Source of the DNA: Gliomastix tumulicola
Taxonomy: Eukaryota > Ascomycota > Sordariomycetes > Hypocreales > Bionectriaceae
NCBI GenBank assembly: GCA_001599755.1
Contig: BCHX01000003.1
Coordinates: forward strand, 3,631,289 to 3,695,288
Length of the DNA: 64,000 bases
Reading direction: 5' to 3'
This document shows, piece after piece, positions 11,132-22,618 of this stretch (the first letter of the stretch is position 1; every line of letters begins with the position of its first letter). A program made the position numbers and the translations under genes. The notes under the pieces are model-generated. The model saw only the letters and a program-made list of their open reading frames with translations. It searched no databases and was not told the DNA's origin.

Positions 11132-11955
11132 GACGGATAGGGAGCGTGCTACAAAAAATAAAGGAAAAAAAGAGAAGCAAGATGCTCTCGTGTGACCGTG
11201 ACCGTGAGCTTCACTCCTCGCCGGACATTCGGGAAGATGCCTTGCCGCGGCTCCGTGCAGGACAGCTCAGTTCACTGGTAAACGCAAGCGAGGTATCATA
11301 AACGCCGTGCCCGTTTCCCAAACTCGATGATTGCTGTCACATGTACAGTACATACAAATCTTCACGGCGCGGGGGTAATCGAAAAAAAAAGGAGAGAAAG
11401 AAAAGAAGGAATATGTACGTAAGCCCATGCATGAACAGGCAAAATGGCTGCCTCGTTACTAACAAGCGGACTGCCTGCCTGTCTGCTTCCCACTGATGAG
11501 ACAGTCGGCGGCACAGCGCGGATGCGATCCCATTACATGAAGGACCGCGGGCTGTGCTAATAATAATAGCGGAGAGCCCGGGGGTGTTTCCAGTCCAGAA
11601 CTTGGACCTTTTGCAAGGGGGGGGGTTGGAGGAACAATCACAGACACATGTCGGAGTCAGGGGCGCTGCCAAGAGGCCAGAGACAGGATTTAAGGCAGGC
11701 TTTAAGACAAAGCGGCACCGAGACAGTGGCTGCCGAGCCGGATCGTCGCCGGCTGAGATGGAAATACGTGCAGTGACAGGTGATTCAAAGGGTGATTCAT
11801 GATCAGTCTGTCTAAGTAGGTAATTACTCGCGTGCGTATATTCCAAGTATCGGAAGGACGCGCCGGATGAGGGGCCCAATGTCATCATATCTCAGCAACA
11901 TGCCAGCTTTTTTAACCTTCATTGTTCTATCATGTCTTGAAATGTCCCCATGTTT
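11132..11955. other. Intergenic: glycosyltransferase promoter and CCT7 3' flank
   Basis: 824 bp between two minus-strand genes; no gene seen. It holds the upstream region of the glycosyltransferase gene (near 11132-11400) and the 3' end region of CCT7 (near 11800-11955). Confidence 0.55.
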
Positions 11956-13863
11956 TTACCGCCGAGGCATCCCCCGTCCACGTCCCCTCAACGCCCGCTG
12001 AGCAGCACCGGGAGGCAGCTGCTGACCCGGTGCCTGCGGCTTCTGGCTCTCCTCGTTCCGGATCGTCTCGTCGACGCCGAGGATCAGGCAGCTGGCCTCG
12101 GTCGCCGCCTGGATCGCGTTCACCTTGACCAGCGCCGGCTCCCACACGAACCGCTCCATCATGTCCGTCACGCCCTCGTCCTGGAAGTCCACGCCCGCCC
12201 ACGTGTTGCCCTTGCGGTGCTCCACGCGGAGCTTGTTGAGGATGTCGGTCGAGTCGAAGCCTGCGTTGTCGCAGAGCTGGCGCGGGATCACCTCGAGCGC
12301 CCGGGCGAACGACTTGATGATCGCCTGCTGCTTGTGGGGGATGTTCTTGTCCGCGTAGCGGTGAAGGAAGGACGACACTTCCATCTCTGTCGCACCGCCT
12401 CCGCCGACAATCGTGTGGTTCTTAATAGCCCGCTTCACGATCATAATGGCGTCGTGCAGCGATCGCTCCACCTCGGCGATGAACTGCTCCGCGCCACCGC
12501 GCAGGATCAGCGTGCAGGTCTTGGCCTCGGGGCAGTCCTGGAAGAAGTTGAATCGCTCGCCACCGATCTGTCGCTCCTCGAAGCTGCCGCATGCACCGAG
12601 GTGCTCGTGCAGGATATCTGAGCACGTGGACTGCACCACCGCGCCCGTAGCCTGCACGACACGCTCCATGTCCTCGCTGGCCACGCGACCAGCGCAGAAG
12701 ATGTCCCGGTCGGCAAAGAACTGGGTCGCCAGGTCACCAATCGGCAGCTTGCTGAGGACGACCTTGGCGCCGGTCTCGTAGATTGCCTCGAGCTTCTTGT
12801 AGATGATCTGCCACTCGGCGTCGACGATGGCCTGGTACTCCGAGACCTGCTCGACGCGGACCTCGGCGTTGTCCTTCTCGGCCTTGAGCTCCAGCTCCAC
12901 GTTGAGGCAGACCACCTTGGGGTTCTTGAACGACTTGGGCTGCTGCTCGAAGCCGGCGTAGGAGAACGTCTTCTTGAAGGCGACGCCGTTGACGAATTGC
13001 GAGTCGGTCAGGGATCCGCCGGGGATCTTCTTGATGCCGATGAGCTTCTCGTTCAGGTCGTCCTGGTCCAGCGAAAGCACGGCGTCGACCACCACTATTG
13101 CCTAGTTAGCCTCCAGTCCATTCTCCCCCGTCTTACGATTCTCGTCACGCAGTACTCACTCTTTGTGAAGAACTCGGTGTTGCGCTTGATGAGCTTGCTC
13201 GTCATGGCCGTCGCGGCCAGCTTGCTGAGGGTCTCGCGGCGGTTACCCTCGTCCGTGTTGACCGCAATCTCCTTGACCTTGTTGACGGCGATCTGCGACG
13301 CTCTCCTCAGACCCTTGATGATGATCTGTGAGCTGACACCCTGCTCGACGTGCTCCTTGACCTCCTTCAGTATCTCGCCAGCGAGGACGACCACCGAGGT
13401 GGTGCCGTCACCGACTTCGGCATCTTGTGATCGGGCAATGTCGACGAGGATGAGGGCGGCGGGGTGCACGATGTCCAGGAGCTATAATTCCAGCCGTCGT
13501 CAGTAAATCTCGGTCGTAGCGACGTAGCCAACCGGCGTATAATGTTCGTTCGCTCGCACCTTCATCACAGTCGCACCGTCGTTGGTAATCGTCTGCCTGC
13601 CATTCTCATCCACCATCAAGAGGTCACCGCCGTACGGTCCCAGCGTGGAACGAATGGTAGCCTGAACCGCCAAGCAAGCATTGATATTCGACACGATCTG
13701 GCCCTTGCCCTGGGAAGTATCGGTTCCTGTAGAGTGTCTCTGTTAGAACACGCTGCTTGACGCCAGGGGGAGGAGCAAGAAGCAGGAGGGGCGGTGGGGT
13801 TGAAGCTGATGGCGAACCTTCTTTGAGGACGATGATGGTCGGTGTCTGACCGCCGAACGACAT
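11956..13863 (-). CDS. CCT7: T-complex protein 1 subunit eta (CCT7)
   Basis: Subunit of the cytosolic eight-member TRiC/CCT chaperonin that folds actin, tubulin and WD-repeat proteins by ATP hydrolysis. Exons 13863-13818, 13726-13560, 13481-13160 and 13094-11956 give 557 residues, normal for the family. The equatorial ATP site is shown by LGPYGGDLLMVD, NDGATVMK and GDGTTSVVVLAGE; the second equatorial half has VVGGGG-type sequence (IVGGGGATEMEVS). The eta identity comes from AGFEQQPKSFKNPKV and NAGFDSTDILNKLR, FVWEPALVKVNAIQAATEA. The tail is Gln/Pro/Gly/Arg rich (GRGRGMPRR). Divergent from CCT6 with 622 bp between start codons. Confidence 0.96.
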
Positions 13864-14485
13864 CTTGAATATGTTGCCGAGCTCTTTCTATGGCAAAATA
13901 GTCGGGTAGGCAGGTGGGAGGAGGCGTCAGGCGGACCGAAAGTGGTGGCAGAGGTTCGTTTCTCGAGGGTCGATTTGTATGGAAGCTTCAAGATCTAAAA
14001 AATTGTGGTAGCCTTCTGAATGCTGTGGCTCACCCCACCAAGCATTACAGAACTGTGCCCCACTACAAATTTCCAGCGAACGTCGTGATAACCCGATAAG
14101 ATGCCTGAGGTCACATCTCGACCAGAATGATGCTTGACGCTGACAGTTCATGTAATTCGAAGCAGCTGAACATATCAACGCAAGTGCATATAGCTCTCCA
14201 GTCTCCTGATTATCATCCAAAATATTTACGAGTTATCATTATCCAAGTATCTATCGTGGTGAACGGAAGCTGCCTGGCGCTTACATAACCACACACGTAC
14301 TCCAGGGTAGCCTCACCGCCTGGGAGCCCCAGCAGGCAGAAAAAAAAAGTGGTGACAGCCCACCAAGGTCACCTCGAGATGCAAGCCTGAGAAATCAAGC
14401 CAAAAATCATCGTCCCTGCATACGGCACCTGGCGCAGAGCTCTTCTTCTCCCCAACAGCCGTCTTCCCCCAGCTCAAGAAGAATC
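13864..14485. promoter_or_regulatory. Shared divergent promoter of CCT7 and CCT6
   Basis: Two subunits of the same stoichiometric complex are transcribed away from this 622-bp gap, so a shared bidirectional promoter is likely. It has ordinary composition, a heat-shock-element-like array at 13981-13995 and no ORF of interest. Confidence 0.65.
13981..13995. promoter_or_regulatory. Heat-shock-element-like site
   Basis: The sequence reads gGAAg cTTCa aGATc, two perfect alternating nGAAn units and a third with one mismatch, the spacing bound by Hsf1 trimers. It lies 118 bp upstream of the CCT7 start and 490 bp upstream of the CCT6 start. Chance occurrence of two units is not rare; position upstream of chaperonin genes raises its interest. 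Confidence 0.4.
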
Positions 14486-16427
14486 ATGTCCGCCGCACAG
14501 CTTCTCAACCCGAAAGCCGAGTCCCGGGTACGTCCACAGCGGTGTTCCCCGTGAGAAATTCGCAGACTGCTAACCTACGGGGGTAGAGGAGGGGCGAGGC
14601 CCTGAAGGTCAACATCAGTGCGGGCGAGGGTCTGCAAGATGTGCTCAAGTCGAACCTGGGCCCTCGAGGCACGATTAAGATGTGAGTGAAGCTTCGTGGG
14701 CATGTTTCGTCTGTGGTGGCACAATACTAATTTATTTGAACAGGCTTGTTGACGGCTCAGGCCAGGTACGGACTGGCACCCTTGACCCCTAACCGCCGAC
14801 CGCGACCACTGACCGCGCCTCGAACTATAGATCAAGCTCACCAAGGACGGAAACGTCCTTCTCCGAGAGATGCAGATCCAGAACCCTACTGCAGTCATGA
14901 TCGCACGAGCGGCAACTGCCCAGGACGACATCTGCGGCGACGGCACGACCTCTGTGGTTCTGTTGGTGGGAGAGCTCCTCAAGCAGGCCGACCGATACAT
15001 CTCTGAGGGTCTGCACCCCCGAATCATCACTGACGGCTTCGAGATTGCCAAGGCCGAGGCTCTAAAGGTATGTTTTGGCAAACGGAGCGGGAGTGGGCAG
15101 AGACATCCTGGCTAACCCCGGCCTGCAGTTCCTGGACGATTTCAAGCTGCCCAAGGAAGTCGATCGCGAGCTCCTCCTCAGCGTGGCTCGCACATCGCTC
15201 GCGACGAAGCTCAACGCCAACCTGGCGGCCAAGCTCACCCCGGCCATCGTCGACTCCGTCCTCGCCATCTACGAGGCCCCGGCCAAGCCCGACCTGCACA
15301 TGGTGGAGATTATGAAGATGCAGCACCGCACCGCTGCCGATACACAGCTCATCCGCGGCCTTGCCCTGGACCACGGCGCGCGGCACCCGGATATGCCCAA
15401 GAGACTGGAGAACTGCTACATCCTGACGATGAACGTCAGTCTCGAGTACGAGAAGACCGAGATCAACTCGAGCTTCTTCTACTCGAGCGCCGAGCAGCGC
15501 GAGAAGCTGGTGGAGAGCGAGCGCCGTTTCGTCGACGCGAAGCTGAAGAAGATTGTCGACCTCAAGAAGGAGCTCTGCGGCAACGACGGAAAGAAGAACT
15601 TCGTCATCATCAACCAGAAGGGCATCGACCCGCTCTCCCTGGATGTGCTAGCGAAGAACGGCATCCTGGCACTGCGAAGAGCGAAGCGGAGGAACATGGA
15701 GCGCCTGCAGCTCATCTGCGGCGGTATTGCGCAGAACAGTGTCGATGACCTGACGGAGGACGTTCTCGGCTGGGCTGGTCTCGTCTACGAGCAGACTCTG
15801 GGCGAGGAGAAGTACACGTTCGTGGAGGAGGTCAAGGATCCCAAGTCAGTCACGCTGATGATCAAGGGCCCGAACCAGCACACCATCGCTCAGGTGACTG
15901 ATGCCGTCCGGGATGGTCTGAGGAGTGTGTACAACATGATTGTGGACAAGAGCGTGGTTCCCGGCGGTGGTGCTTTCCAGGTCGCCTGTGCCACGCACCT
16001 GAAGAGCGATGAGTTCGCTAAGAAGGTCAAGGGCAAGGCCAAGTACGGAGTCGAGGCCTTTGCTGATGCGCTCCTGATCATTCCCAAGACCCTGGCTGCC
16101 AATGCTGGCCACGACGTCCAGGATGCTCGTAAGTTCGCACCTCCCAGCTCCCAGAACCATCATATGCTAACAGAAACTACAGTTGCTACGCTACAGGACG
16201 AGCAGCGCGACGGTGATGTCGTCGGTCTGGACCTCGAGACCGGAGAGCCTATGGACCCCGAGCTTGAGGGTGTCTTTGACTCCTTCCGAGTGCTGAGGAA
16301 TTGCATCGCCTCTAGCTCAAGCATCGCGTCCAACCTTCTACTATGCGACGAGTTGCTGAAGGCCCGGCAGATGGGCAGAGCCGGAGGACCTGGGCCTGGT
16401 ATGGACGGACCTGACGATCACATGTAA
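14486..16427 (+). CDS. CCT6: T-complex protein 1 subunit zeta (CCT6)
   Basis: Second chaperonin subunit of the same TRiC/CCT ring. Six exons: 14486-14527, 14587-14681, 14744-14765, 14831-15067, 15129-16128, 16183-16427, closing to 546 residues. N-terminus MSAAQLLNPKAES-RRGEALKVN is zeta-type. ATP-site motifs are LGPRGTIKMLVDGSGQ, KDGNVLLREM and DDICGDGTTSVVLLVGELL; the later half has VVPGGGAFQ and the zeta-specific GVEAFADALLIIPKTLAANAG. Exon 3 is only 22 nt and encodes the start of the DG(S/A)G loop, so automatic predictors may miss it. The tail is Gly/Pro rich, ending DGPDDHM. Confidence 0.96.
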
Positions 16428-16739
16428 GAGGGCAAGCATGATGTGGTAGACACGGGCTAGACAAAATCAAATGGGAAACCGTTAAAGATACCAGGATACT
16501 TTTAGTCCTATGTATTAGACGATAGTAATCGGATAATTGCACCTTTTGAGGCTTGACAAACATCCCTGATGCGTTTGCTTGGTGAGATGCTGAACGTCTG
16601 GTAAGAGAAGTCTTATCGGTTACTGATAAGCCCCGCATCAGAATATTTTTTGAAGTTGGGCGAAAAAACCATGACCCCACCATCAATCAACGACTCTCGA
16701 TTGACAACCAGCCAGTGCATCTGAGCATCTGAAGAGAGC
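16428..16739. other. Short intergenic: CCT6 3' flank and TSR4 promoter
   Basis: 312 bp between two plus-strand genes; no gene or clear motif seen. Confidence 0.5.
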
Positions 16740-18069
16740 ATGGCTTCCTACGAATCAGATTCCTCAGACGGGGAGTTCGAGGAGACGAACGTCCTCCTAG
16801 GCTATGCCTCAAAAGATGCAGACGAGGATACCATCAGCCGCCTCGGCGGCACACCAGTAAGTCGCGGGGTCCCTCCCAACTTCCCATATTTGTTTGCGCG
16901 CGCCCGAACTGACGAGATTGGTCGTAACTCAGGACTGGCTAGATGCCGACAAGCCACCCTCTGCTGCCCTGGCACGGTGTAATGTGTGCAAAGACATGAT
17001 GGCGCTGCTGCTGCAGCTCAACGGCGAGCTGCCGGAGAAGTTCCCCGGCCACGAGAGGCGGCTATACGTCTTCGGGTGCAGGCGGTCGACCTGTCGGCGG
17101 AAAGACGGGAGCATCCGGGCGATCAGGGCAATAAGGGTCTGGAAGGAGGAGGTCGAGGCTGCGGCCGCGCGGAAGCAGGAGAAAGAGGAAGAGGCGAAGA
17201 AGAAAAAGGAGGCAGAGGCCTCGACAAAGGGGAGTGCTGGGCCTGGACTCGGCGAGGCGCTGTTCGGCGCAACGGCGTTTGGCTCGGGATCAGCTGGGGC
17301 CAATCCATTTGCAAGCGGCGGCGGCGGTGGTGGTGGAGGAGCGAACCCTTTCGCATCATCAGGAGGAGGAGGAGCATCAGCGGCAAGCAATCCCTTTGGC
17401 GCGCCGCCCGCCGCGGCTCCAGCCAAACCAGTCGAGCAGACCCCGGCACAGCTCAGCAAGACCTTCGCAGAGACTCTCTCTATCAACGCGCCGCCGACTC
17501 AGCCGCCCCCGCCGCCGGAGCCCTGGCCTGATGCCAAGGAGCTGCCCGCCGCGTATCCTACCCTCTACCTCGCCGACGCCGAGTTCGAGACGCTGGACCC
17601 TACGCCGACCAAGATTCCGACCAACGCCCGCATCGAGTCCGAGGATGCGCCAGAGCCCTCCATCATCGACCGGGAAGCGTTCGAGTCGAGCATGGATTCG
17701 GCTTTCCAGAAATTCGCCGACCGTCTTGCACAGAATCCGGAGCAGGCGATTCGGTACGAGTTTGGCGGCACGCCACTCCTGTACTCCAAGACGGATACTG
17801 TGGGACAGAAGCTCTCGTCGAGTGGTGATAATGGGATACCCAGATGTGGATCGTGTGGCGGCGGAAGGGTGTTTGAGGTTCAGATGACGCCCCATGCCAT
17901 TACTGAGCTGGAGGAGGGCGATCTCAGCTTGGAGGGAATGGAATGGGGAACTGTCATTGTTGGTGTGTGTGGGAGTGACTGCACGCCGCGATCGACGGAG
18001 TCAGGCGAAGTTGGATATGTTGAGGAGTGGGCTGGCGTGCAGTGGGAGGAGTTGGTAAATAGAAAGTAG
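16740..18069 (+). CDS. TSR4: TSR4/PDCD2 family chaperone of ribosomal protein uS5 (Rps2)
   Basis: Cytosolic co-translational escort of uS5 needed for 20S pre-rRNA processing and 40S assembly. Exons 16740-16856 and 16933-18069 give 417 residues. The N-terminal MYND-like zinc region has CNVCKDMMALLLQLNGELP, then RRLYVFGCRRSTCRRKDGS. The C-terminal PDCD2_C domain has RYEFGGTPLLYS, PRCGSCGGGRVFEVQ and GMEWGTVIVGVCGSDC. Between them (about 135-215) lies a charged Glu/Lys/Ala helix followed by a low-complexity insert with three NPF motifs separated by Gly and Ala/Ser runs, then a Pro-rich patch. The insert is larger than in yeast Tsr4. The start is the first ATG in frame, 39 codons before the intron. 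Confidence 0.93.
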
Positions 18070-18362
18070 GGAGGAACTTTTGGCAGAACAATGAATGAAT
18101 GATACGACAAAGACTTAGCAAGACAGAGCGCCTGGCTAACCATCACATGACTGTACGGTCTATTTTACGTTTTTTATTCGAGATTTTTGCGTCTTGATAT
18201 CGCTTTGCAATGACATGCCCGGTAACGCCAAGGATCTTTTTTTCAGCAAACCCCTCCTTCCGTGATGCCACGCCGGGCCGGCAGCACATGAGCATCATGC
18301 GTTCATTCATCAACATGAAAATCCCGCCCCTAAGACCTCTTGCACTCTTTTTTTTTCGTGCC

Positions 18363-19334
18363 TTATACCACATCCTCCCACGACCGTCGGATCACCCTCG
18401 CGAACTGATCAATGTTGACGTCCTCGCGAATCTCCGACTTCTTGGCCTCGTTGTCCGGATTCGACGGCACCCTGGCGACGCCGTCCGCGTCCACCGCCCA
18501 CCCGGCCACCTCCTCGACGAACTTCCTCGTCGCGTCCTCGCCCAGCCCCAGCCACGCCTCGAGAAGCCCCACCCGGACCTCCCTGAAGGCCTGGGAGACG
18601 AGCCCGGCGATGCGGTGGCGGATCAGGTCCTCGAACCCGGCGATGTCGGCGATGAGGTCGGCGCACAGGTCGTCGCCGTCGAGCGTCTCCCAGAACTCGG
18701 CGTACTGCGCGCCCTCGAGCTGGGAGTTGAGCGTGCGCAGCTTGGTGAGGGCCTCGTGGAGCTCGCCCGCGTTGGCGGCGGTCGGGTTGATGAGGTGGAG
18801 GGCGAGGGAGAACTGCGGGGAGGGGAACTGCGTCATGGACTTGACGAGGATGTTTGTGACGACCTCGTCCTTGAGCCGGTCGGGGTTGAGCTGGTATCTG
18901 TAGAGAGAGAGAGAAGGCGAGGGGGGGAACGCCGCCTGCGTTAGCCTCTACTCTGTATAGGATCGGTGTGTATGGGAAACGAGCGAGTGTGGTAGGGGGG
19001 TTTCAGATAGAGCTAATAAGGTAACTTCACGTGCGAAATCGGTCGATTAAACCGTCGCGTTCAGGTAATAGGAAACGTTGACTTGATCATCATGAAAACG
19101 TATAACACCAATATTGCGAGAATGGGTTCTGGAAGCTGGACTGAAGGAGTAAACACCGGGGCGAACTCACAGTTTTAGGAGTGTCCGGTTGGCATTACCG
19201 TCGGTGTAGTTGTTCTCGCACTGCTCCTGCAGGTATGTCTCGAGTGTGCCGACAGCCTCGGGGTTGTATCGCTCGAGGCCGTTGATGATGCCGGTGATGT
19301 ACTCGGGCCTCTCAGGGGGGTCTTCGCCGCTCAT
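18363..19334 (-). CDS. eif3k: Eukaryotic translation initiation factor 3 subunit K
   Basis: Small HAM/winged-helix subunit of the eIF3 octameric core on the 40S ribosome, dispensable in many fungi and absent from budding yeast. Exons 19334-19171 and 18897-18363 give 232 residues, typical length. It begins MSGEDPPERPEYITGIINGL and ERYNPEAVGTLETYL; exon 2 continues LYQLNPDRLKDEVVTNILVK and then PSPQFSLALHLI. The C-terminal PCI/CSN8-type half is FEDLIRHRIAGLVSQAFREV ... VNIDQFARVIR. The 273-nt intron is among the longest in this window and starts with GTGAGT. Divergent from DNA ligase I. Confidence 0.93.
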
Positions 19335-19822
19335 TGTGTCGGTATTCTGGGGGTTTGTTTACGGGTATATTCGATGTTCGGTCGAGGGAAACAGGGTCGT
19401 CTGAGGGGGGGTGAATGCGAAAGGAGGAGAGTGTCGTTGTTCCAGCAGGTGGAGGGCTCGCGATGGTGGGGCAGAAAGATTTCGACGGGATTGTGTGTCG
19501 AGGCGGTCCTCGATTGTGGGCGCTGGCGGGGCTCGGAGGGGACTGCCAGCCTCGATATTTGGGGCGGGAAATACTATTTTCCGGCGCGAGATGGGAGCTG
19601 AGTGATCACGTGATGGCGCGTTTGGGATGACAGCGTCATCGGCGCCGTTCACGTCTCAAGCCGAGCGTGAGAGGCTATGAACATTGCACGGTGTTTTGCT
19701 TGGGTATACTGACGCACCATGGCCTTAATCTTCTACCTCTGACCGTTCCGTCAAGTCGAAGATCCGTCTCCGAGTAGCCCCGAGACGGTATGGGGTAGTG
19801 TGCACCAACATTGGCTGTGACA
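19335..19822. promoter_or_regulatory. Divergent promoter region of eIF3k and DNA ligase I
   Basis: 488 bp between the two start codons. It holds a 10-nt palindrome ATCACGTGAT (19605-19614, core CACGTG), a GCGGGAAA box (19564-19571) resembling G1/S E2F-type sites, and a GCGCGT step just after. The last two would suit an S-phase gene such as DNA ligase I, but binding factors are unknown. Confidence 0.45.
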
Positions 19823-22503
19823 ATGTCGAGTCCAGCCAAGAAGAGGAAGCTCAACTCCGGGGCTAAGGCGCCATCCGCTGCCCCCAAGGGCCTAGAGTAC
19901 TTCTTTGCGAAACAGGCTCAGAAGAAAACCACCGAGACTCCCAAGTCAAATGAGGGACCACAGCCTGCAGAGGAGTTGACGGACGAAGAGCTCGCCCGCA
20001 AGCTCCAGGACGAATGGAACCAGGAAGTTGCGCAGGAGCGCGCCAATGGTGCAGATAATCTGGATACCGTTCAAAGCGGACAGTCGTCTTCTTCATCTCA
20101 AACGCCGGACAACAAGACTCCCGCAGATATTGAGAATCAGGTTGTGCAGGAGACGGCACAGCCGGACGCACCAAAGGAGCCAATAAAGAAGACACTGACT
20201 TTACAATCGGCCGGAGTCGCGGACGATGAGGCTACGAGCAGCATACCGCTTGACGAGTCCCCGCTCACCTTCGATCCGTCGCTCTACGTGGGCTCACTAC
20301 AGAAGCACTGGGCATCTGAAGGAGGGCATGCTAGCTATGCCTTGCTCACCAGATGCTTTGTGTTGGTGAGCTCCACGACGAGCCGTATCAAGACTGTAGA
20401 CACGCTCGTCAACTGCCTCAGACTCCTCATAGAAGGCGACCCATCAAGCCTGCTTCCAGCTGTAGGTAACTGTCTGCATAACTACCAGCGCCGTACTTGA
20501 CTGACCCCCTACAGGTCTGGCTGGCAACAAACTCCATCTCGCCTCCGTATATCTCACTAGAGCTCGGGCTCGGTGGCTCAGCGATATCAAAAGCCTTGCG
20601 ACAGGTCTGTGGCTTGGATAACCGGGCGCTCAAAGCAATCTACGACAAGCATGGCGATGCTGGAGATGTGGCGTTTGAGGCCAAGAAGAAGCAGAGCTTT
20701 ACCTTGAGAAAGCCAAAGCCACTGACGATCAAGAGTGTGTACGAGAGTCTCGTCAAGATCGCCAACAGTCAGGGCCAGGGAAGCGGAGAAGCGAAGCAGC
20801 GACTTGTAGATCGACTGCTACAAGATGCCAGGGGAGGAGAGGAGAGCCGTTTCGTGGTTCGGACGCTCTGTCAGCATCTCCGCATCGGTGCTGTCAAAAC
20901 CACGATGCTCATTGCACTTTCGAGAGCTTTTCTCCTGTCCAAGCCGCCAGGAGCCGACTTCGATCTGCGTCAGCGGTCTGAACTGTCTAAACTGAAGAAA
21001 GAAGAGCTGGCAGAAGTCTGGTCCAAGGCCGAGCAGATCGTGAAAGCGTGTTTCGCGAAGCGCCCTAACTATAACGACCTAATCCCTGTGCTCCTGGAAA
21101 TCGGGGTCACAGACGAGCTTCTTGTTCGTTGTGGGCTCACACTACACATCCCGCTCCGCCCCATGCTGGGCAGCATAACACGAGATTTGTCAGAGATGCT
21201 CACCAAATTACAAGGAAGGGACTTCGCCTGCGAATACAAGTACGACGGACAGCGAGCGCAGATTCACTGCGACGAACGAGGCAAGGTGTCCATATTTTCG
21301 CGGCACTTGGAGCTGATGACGGATAAATACCCCGATCTCGTCGAATTGGTGCCGAAAATCAGGGGCGACGGCGTCTCGAGCTTCATCATGGAGGGCGAGG
21401 TCGTGGCCGTTGACAGACAGACGGGCGACCTCAAGGACTTCCAGACGCTGACCAACCGGGCACGGAAAGATGTCGCTATTGGCAGCATCAAGATCGATGT
21501 CTGTCTCTTTTCTTTCGATCTGATGTATCTCAATGGGCAGCCTCTTCTGGATCGATCGTTCAGGGAACGTAGGGAACTACTGCGTTCACTGTTCAAGGAA
21601 GTGCCTCACCACTTTACTTGGGTCAAGAGTCTAGACGCTACGTCAGTGGATTCGGAAGGTGTCCTTGAGTTCTTCAAGTCAGCGACGGACGCCAAGTGCG
21701 AGGGGATCATGGTCAAGATTCTGGACAATCTGGAGATCGTCCCCGGCGACGTAGAAGACGGCGAAGAACTAAAGCCCGCCGCTGACGCAGCGAAGCTAGC
21801 TTCACATCAGAAACCTAAGTCCAAGACAAAGGGGAAGGGAAAAAACAAAGATGACGCCAACGGAGGAGAAGAGGAGAAGAAGGCAAAGTCTCGACGAAAG
21901 CCTCTGCTGGCGACATATGAGCCTGACAAACGATTGGACTCATGGCTGAAGGTCAAGAAAGACTACAACTCCAGCTTTGACACCCTCGACCTGATACCTG
22001 TCGCAGGCTGGCACGGCCAGGGGCGTAAAGCGAAATGGTGGTCGCCTATACTCTTGGCCTGCCGCAACGAGGAGACTGGCTCGCTTGAGGTGGTCTGCAA
22101 ATGCATCTCGGGTTTCACCGACGCCTTCTACAAGGCGAACAAGGAGTTCTACGACAATGGGGATATCAGCGGTGAGCCGAAGAATGTCCGCATGCAGAAG
22201 CCTAGCTTCATCGAGTATCCTGGCCCAAGCCCTGATGTGTGGTTTGAGCCCCAGGAAGTGTGGGAGATGGCCTTTGCGGATATCACGCTGAGCCCAACTT
22301 ATACGGCCGCCATTGGTCTGGCTAGCGATGAAAGGGGCTTGAGTCTGAGGTTTCCGCGTTTCCTGAAGAAGAGGGACGATAAAGGAATTGAAGAGGCTAG
22401 CACGAATGAGTTTTTGGCGAATTTGTGGAGGAAACAGGAGGCAAAAGCCGTAACGGCGCCTGTGAAAGGAGATGAGGATGGGGAAGAGGGTGAAGATATT
22501 TAG
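19823..22503 (+). CDS. CDC9: DNA ligase I, ATP-dependent
   Basis: Seals Okazaki fragments and repair nicks in the nucleus. Exons 19823-20461 and 20515-22503 give 875 residues. The N-terminal tail has a basic KKRKL cluster and PKGLEYFF, a PCNA-box-like motif lacking the usual Gln. The DNA-binding domain is about 200-440. The nucleotidyltransferase core has motif I EYKYDGQR with adenylated Lys near 455, motif III FSFDLMYLNG, motif IV EGIMVK near 613, and motif V WLKVKKDY near 690. The OB-fold follows to about 840. Between motifs IV and V is a Lys/Glu-rich low-complexity insert of some 50 residues (about 620-670), absent from human and yeast enzymes but, as I recall, seen in other filamentous fungi. 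The reading frame is open 12 nt upstream but there begins at TTG, so the ATG at 19823 is used. Confidence 0.96.
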
Positions 22504-22618
22504 CAGAGCCAAGTATGAGAGACGAATAGATCTATCAATGCTACCATGCGCCGAGCTCCGTCCATTTGATGCCATACTATATCGTGCATCAAACCGCATA
22601 AAATCGGTGGTCAAGCGC

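Noticed and set aside
19811..19822. Four-codon N-terminal extension of DNA ligase I
   Set aside because: It begins with TTG; the ATG at 19823 gives the usual MSSP..KKRKL start.
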